The notes beneath the pieces are model-generated. The model was not told the origin of the DNA. It saw only the letters and a program-made list of their open reading frames with translations, and made no database searches. A stretch of 26,166 nucleotides of DNA, from IMG/VR virus record IMGVR_UViG_3300010412_000070, positions 1 through 26,166 of that record. The stretch is one strand, 5' to 3'. A program made the translations under genes and the position numbers. How positions within the stretch are numbered: position 1 is the stretch's first letter; the number at the start of each line of letters is the position of its first letter. This stretch comes from a virus. Below, in pieces: positions 23,418 to 26,166 of the stretch.

Positions 23418-23798
23418 ATGCCAATAGGTCGTCTGGAATTCCATGACGCAGACGCGAATCAATGGGTTACTGAGCGTCCCGCAAACGAGGATGGCATTCG
23501 TTTAATTGGCGCAGGAAAAACAGGTGTCATCGAAATTCTGTATTCCGAAATTCCCGGCGGTTCGTGGAACGCAAACCGACTTGCCAAATTCGCCGAACGC
23601 GCGCAACAACTTATCGATTATCGCATACCGTTAAACGACCCCGAATTAGCCGACGACCCACACGGCATCAATGGCGCAGACCCCGCACGACCCGATTTTT
23701 TTTGGGATTCGGGCGATTTAGTTGCCCGCCCCGTCATCATCAGCAATGTTACATGGGACGGCGCGCACATTAAATTCACATTGAGCAGGGCGGGTTAA
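23418..23798 (+). CDS. hypothetical protein preceding large fibre
   Basis: A 126-residue protein with a strong ribosome binding site (GGGAGG) 5 bases before ATG. The sequence is acidic and rich in Asp/Trp/Pro (FHDADANQWVTERPANEDG, PLNDPELADDPHGING), with a beta-strand ending (PVIISNVTWDGAHIKFTLS). It has no signal, repeats or membrane segments, and I do not recognise a family. The TAATG overlap with the large fibre gene indicates coupled translation, so it may be a partner or chaperone of that fibre. Confidence 0.6.
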   Translation: MPIGRLEFHDADANQWVTERPANEDGIRLIGAGKTGVIEILYSEIPGGSWNANRLAKFAERAQQLIDYRIPLNDPELADDPHGINGADPARPDFFWDSGDLVARPVIISNVTWDGAHIKFTLSRAG

Positions 23799-26166
23799 TG
23801 TCAGCACTTTCGTTTTGGTATGTTCGCGGAAACCTCGGTACAAGCGACCCGCAATCGGTTTGGACAAATGATGCAAACGCATTCGACACGCTGACAAATA
23901 CTTGGGCGACGACAACCACGACGGGTTCGAAAACGACCAATTATTTGCTCGGCAAAGGAGCGCAAATATCAAGCGGCGGGCCGGTCGGACTGATAACAAA
24001 AGTTGAATTACAACTAAGCGGTTATTCAACGACCGCGAACAGCACGATTTACGCGACAGCATACACGACGGGTTTAGGGCAGGAATTAGGCACATGTTCG
24101 CTTGTGCGCACAACGCAGGGGCTTGGCACAGCGGTTGAAATCAGCGCACCGTCAGGCGGTTGGAACCACGACGACTTAGAAAACATAGAAGTTAAAATTT
24201 ATTGTACGCGTGATGGTTCGGATACGTGTTACGTTGCAGGCGTAAGGCTTCAAGTCTCGTTTCTTGTTATCAACAGATTTTTAGGTGCCGAATCGGGCGG
24301 CATGTATGAAACCGATTCGTTTTCCGGTTTTTCCACGACAGGGACAGGCGGCACACGGCATTCGGGCGCGTATGCTTATTATTCCGGCGCGTCAGGCGAC
24401 AATTTCCGTTTTCAACAATTTAAAAATGTAACTGCCAAAGACACTGGTAACTTATTTGGCGCGTGGGTAAAACGCGGCGCAAACGGGTCGTTTCAATTCA
24501 CGTTTTATGAAACTGGCGAAACAACATTCAGTTGTCGCGTGACGGTTTTAGGCACAGGCGCAATTCGTGTTTACAACGCGAACGGTTCGCAAATCGGTTC
24601 TGACACAGCAACAGGAACAATACCAGAAAACACTTACGTCGCACTTGAAGTTTCTTGGCTTTACGGAACAAACGCCGGAATAGTGGTATACGTTGACGGC
24701 ACATCGGTATTCAGTGCAACGAATCAGGATTTGTCCAACAGTTCAAGTCTGTATTCCACCGACATTTCCATGCAGGCAAGCTATCTATGTTATTTCGACG
24801 ATTTATATTTTGCGTCCGGCGCATCGACAGACGAATGTCTGACCGATTGGGGTCTTGCCACCTACATCACAAACAACACCGGCGCGTCGCCGGACAATGG
24901 CGCAGCACCGCTTGACGCGGGAACGTGGGATTTAACTTCTGAACTTGCATTCAATGATTCGAACATAGCAAGTTACGACGGCGGGTTATGGGCGGCATAT
25001 CTGCGCATGGACGGGGGCGGCGCAGAAAACAATGGCGGGCCATACGCTGATTCGAATGTAACCGGCGTTGTTGCCGCGCATAAATTCGTTGGCAGGTTGT
25101 CACGCGGCGGCGGTGGCGGAACGCTGCATTATGTACATCTTGGTCGCGCAAGTTCAACGCTTTTCATGTTGACCACTTCTGCCGATTTGGCATTGACGAC
25201 ATCGATTACAACGTATGAATTTTACGAAGCGAATTATTTGCCGACGATGAAATCGACCGGCTATAACATGGGCGCAATCGGTTATTCCAAAGATTCAGGC
25301 GGTCGGGATTACGACATCGCGGAAGGCGTTTACATGATGATGTATATTCCCGCCGCGACGGGCTTCACCGGCACAGTTGCGATGACGTTCAACAACCCGA
25401 CGTATTCGGCATCGGGTACGCATACCCCGAATTTTTCTGCTACCGCGTCGCCGGTTTTATCGAACATCACGCAAAGCGCAAGCGGCAAACAAACGTTCGC
25501 CGGTTCGGGCAATCCGATATTGACAAAAATCGCTCAGGCAATCAGCGGCGAATTGGGTTTTATTGGTTCGGCAAATCCCGTTTTGCCTTCTTTGAATTTC
25601 GACGTTTCAGGCGAATTGGGATTTTACGCGACCGCCGACGCAACATTGCAAAACGTCACGATTGATTCGGCAGGTACGCACACACCGAATTTTTCAGCCA
25701 CCGCAGATTTGACATTAATCAAGTTGATATTTGACGCGACCGGCAGCACGACCGAAACGTTCGACGGCTCGGCAGATGTCACGCTGAACAAAAACGTATT
25801 CGACGCAATCGGCGCATTGTCGTTTGATGCAACCGCCGATTTCAATTTAAACAACATCGACATCGCGGCAAACGGCGCGTTAAATTTTGTGGCATCGTCC
25901 GCGCTTTCATTAACTCCTATTGTTTACACAGGGAATGGCAAAATTGGGTTTTTGGGCGCGGGCGATTTCACAATGCCGTTTTTGACAATCAGCGCGTCAG
26001 GCAAACAATCATTCAACGGCACAGCATCGTTTGACGTGCCATTGTTCGCATTCGAAGCGAACGGCGAATTGGGCTTTTTTGCATCGACAGTTTTTGATTT
26101 GAACCCAATCGCAATCGCCGCAATCGGGCAACAAGGCGGCGTAAACGGTCAAGCGGTCATTACCTT
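23798..26166 (+). CDS. large tail fibre/adhesin with C-terminal repeats, 3' partial
   Basis: The frame is open from ATG 23798 (TAATG overlap) to the window end, at least 789 residues. No stop is seen, so the gene continues. Residues 1-155 form a beta-rich N-terminal module (SFWYVRGNLGTSDPQSVW, ending VAGVRLQVSFLV). Residues about 168-345 resemble a LamG/concanavalin-like domain (FSGFSTTGTGGTRHSGAY, GAWVKRGANGSFQFTF, then YLCYFDDLYFASG). A second beta region spans about 368-525. From residue 537 a tandem array of 21-23-residue units runs to the window end. Trimeric fibres and bacterial adhesins often use such an architecture. The lectin-like fold suggests glycan binding, which is inference from pattern only. 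Confidence 0.75.
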   Translation, partial: MSALSFWYVRGNLGTSDPQSVWTNDANAFDTLTNTWATTTTTGSKTTNYLLGKGAQISSGGPVGLITKVELQLSGYSTTANSTIYATAYTTGLGQELGTCSLVRTTQGLGTAVEISAPSGGWNHDDLENIEVKIYCTRDGSDTCYVAGVRLQVSFLVINRFLGAESGGMYETDSFSGFSTTGTGGTRHSGAYAYYSGASGDNFRFQQFKNVTAKDTGNLFGAWVKRGANGSFQFTFYETGETTFSCRVTVLGTGAIRVYNANGSQIGSDTATGTIPENTYVALEVSWLYGTNAGIVVYVDGTSVFSATNQDLSNSSSLYSTDISMQASYLCYFDDLYFASGASTDECLTDWGLATYITNNTGASPDNGAAPLDAGTWDLTSELAFNDSNIASYDGGLWAAYLRMDGGGAENNGGPYADSNVTGVVAAHKFVGRLSRGGGGGTLHYVHLGRASSTLFMLTTSADLALTTSITTYEFYEANYLPTMKSTGYNMGAIGYSKDSGGRDYDIAEGVYMMMYIPAATGFTGTVAMTFNNPTYSASGTHTPNFSATASPVLSNITQSASGKQTFAGSGNPILTKIAQAISGELGFIGSANPVLPSLNFDVSGELGFYATADATLQNVTIDSAGTHTPNFSATADLTLIKLIFDATGSTTETFDGSADVTLNKNVFDAIGALSFDATADFNLNNIDIAANGALNFVASSALSLTPIVYTGNGKIGFLGAGDFTMPFLTISASGKQSFNGTASFDVPLFAFEANGELGFFASTVFDLNPIAIAAIGQQGGVNGQAVIT
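25406..26166 (+). repeat. tandem 21-23-residue repeats in the fibre gene
   Basis: About eleven and a half units, each of the form x-A-x-G-x-x-x-F-x-A/G-S/T-A-x-x-x-L-x-x-I/L-x-F. Examples are ISGELGFIGSANPVLPSLNF and ANGELGFFASTVFDLNPIAI. Two units carry a 2-residue extension (GTHTPNF and GSTTETF types). At DNA level the copies have diverged; the closest pair lies near 25412-25443 and 25672-25703, sharing GAATTTTTC. Confidence 0.75.

Noticed and set aside
25330-25863. Minus-strand ORFs opposite the fibre repeats
   Set aside because: They mirror the repeat array of the plus-strand fibre and lack starts with ribosome sites.
1-26166. tRNA genes, CRISPR arrays, insertion sequences and attachment sites
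   Set aside because: None seen by eye; no cloverleaf-like segments, regular spacer arrays, transposase genes or terminal inverted repeats.

Overview
This window is a contiguous block of late structural genes from a tailed double-stranded DNA phage or prophage (Caudoviricetes). A siphovirus-type particle is most likely, because the tail module has a tail tube, a -1 frameshifted G/GT-type chaperone pair, a 1207-residue tape measure and a lambda-J-like tip, and no sheath gene is visible. All genes read on the plus strand. They are tightly packed, with many stop/start overlaps (ATGA, GTGA, TAATG). A Gram-negative host is suggested by the small lipoprotein with a lipobox and by the J-like tip. No integrase, repressor, lysis or replication genes and no tRNAs are visible, so lifestyle cannot be judged.

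Layout: (1) Positions 1-1460 hold the 3' part of a probable alpha/beta-hydrolase, a small lipoprotein, and a QueE-like protein that has lost the radical-SAM cysteines. (2) Positions 1516-7701 hold the packaging and procapsid genes: small and large terminase, DUF4055-type portal, a MuF-type minor head protein fused to a C-terminal ADP-ribosyltransferase-like domain, two small Cys-rich proteins and a coiled-coil scaffold. (3) Positions 7702-11651 hold a leader with a putative promoter, then the major capsid protein, a 43-residue charged ORF, four head-tail connector/tail completion genes and the tail tube. (4) Positions 11652-16130 hold a structured intergenic RNA, the tail assembly chaperones with a GGGAAAA slippery site, and the tape measure. 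(5) Positions 16127-26166 hold distal tail proteins, the tip protein, a run of fibre-like genes including a glycine-rich one, a second promoter-like motif, and a large fibre/adhesin. The last gene is open at the window end and finishes in about twelve 21-23-residue repeats.

The gene order follows the virion assembly pathway: DNA packaging motor, portal, scaffold and shell, neck, tail tube, tape measure, tip, host-recognition proteins. The two clearest intergenic gaps with promoter-like signals (before the capsid gene and at about 22.7 kb) share a nearly identical 13-base motif.

Several observations merit follow-up. Read by eye, the whole window contains no GATC and no CCWGG site, which suggests strong selection against Dam/Dcm-type recognition sites. 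The QueE-like protein appears to be a pseudoenzyme. The MuF protein carries an apparently intact ART catalytic triad. An exact 18-base sequence occurs both in the ART coding region and in the capsid leader. The gap after the tail-tube gene can fold into an 11-bp stem that closes inner hairpins. All family assignments come from reading the sequence, without database searches.
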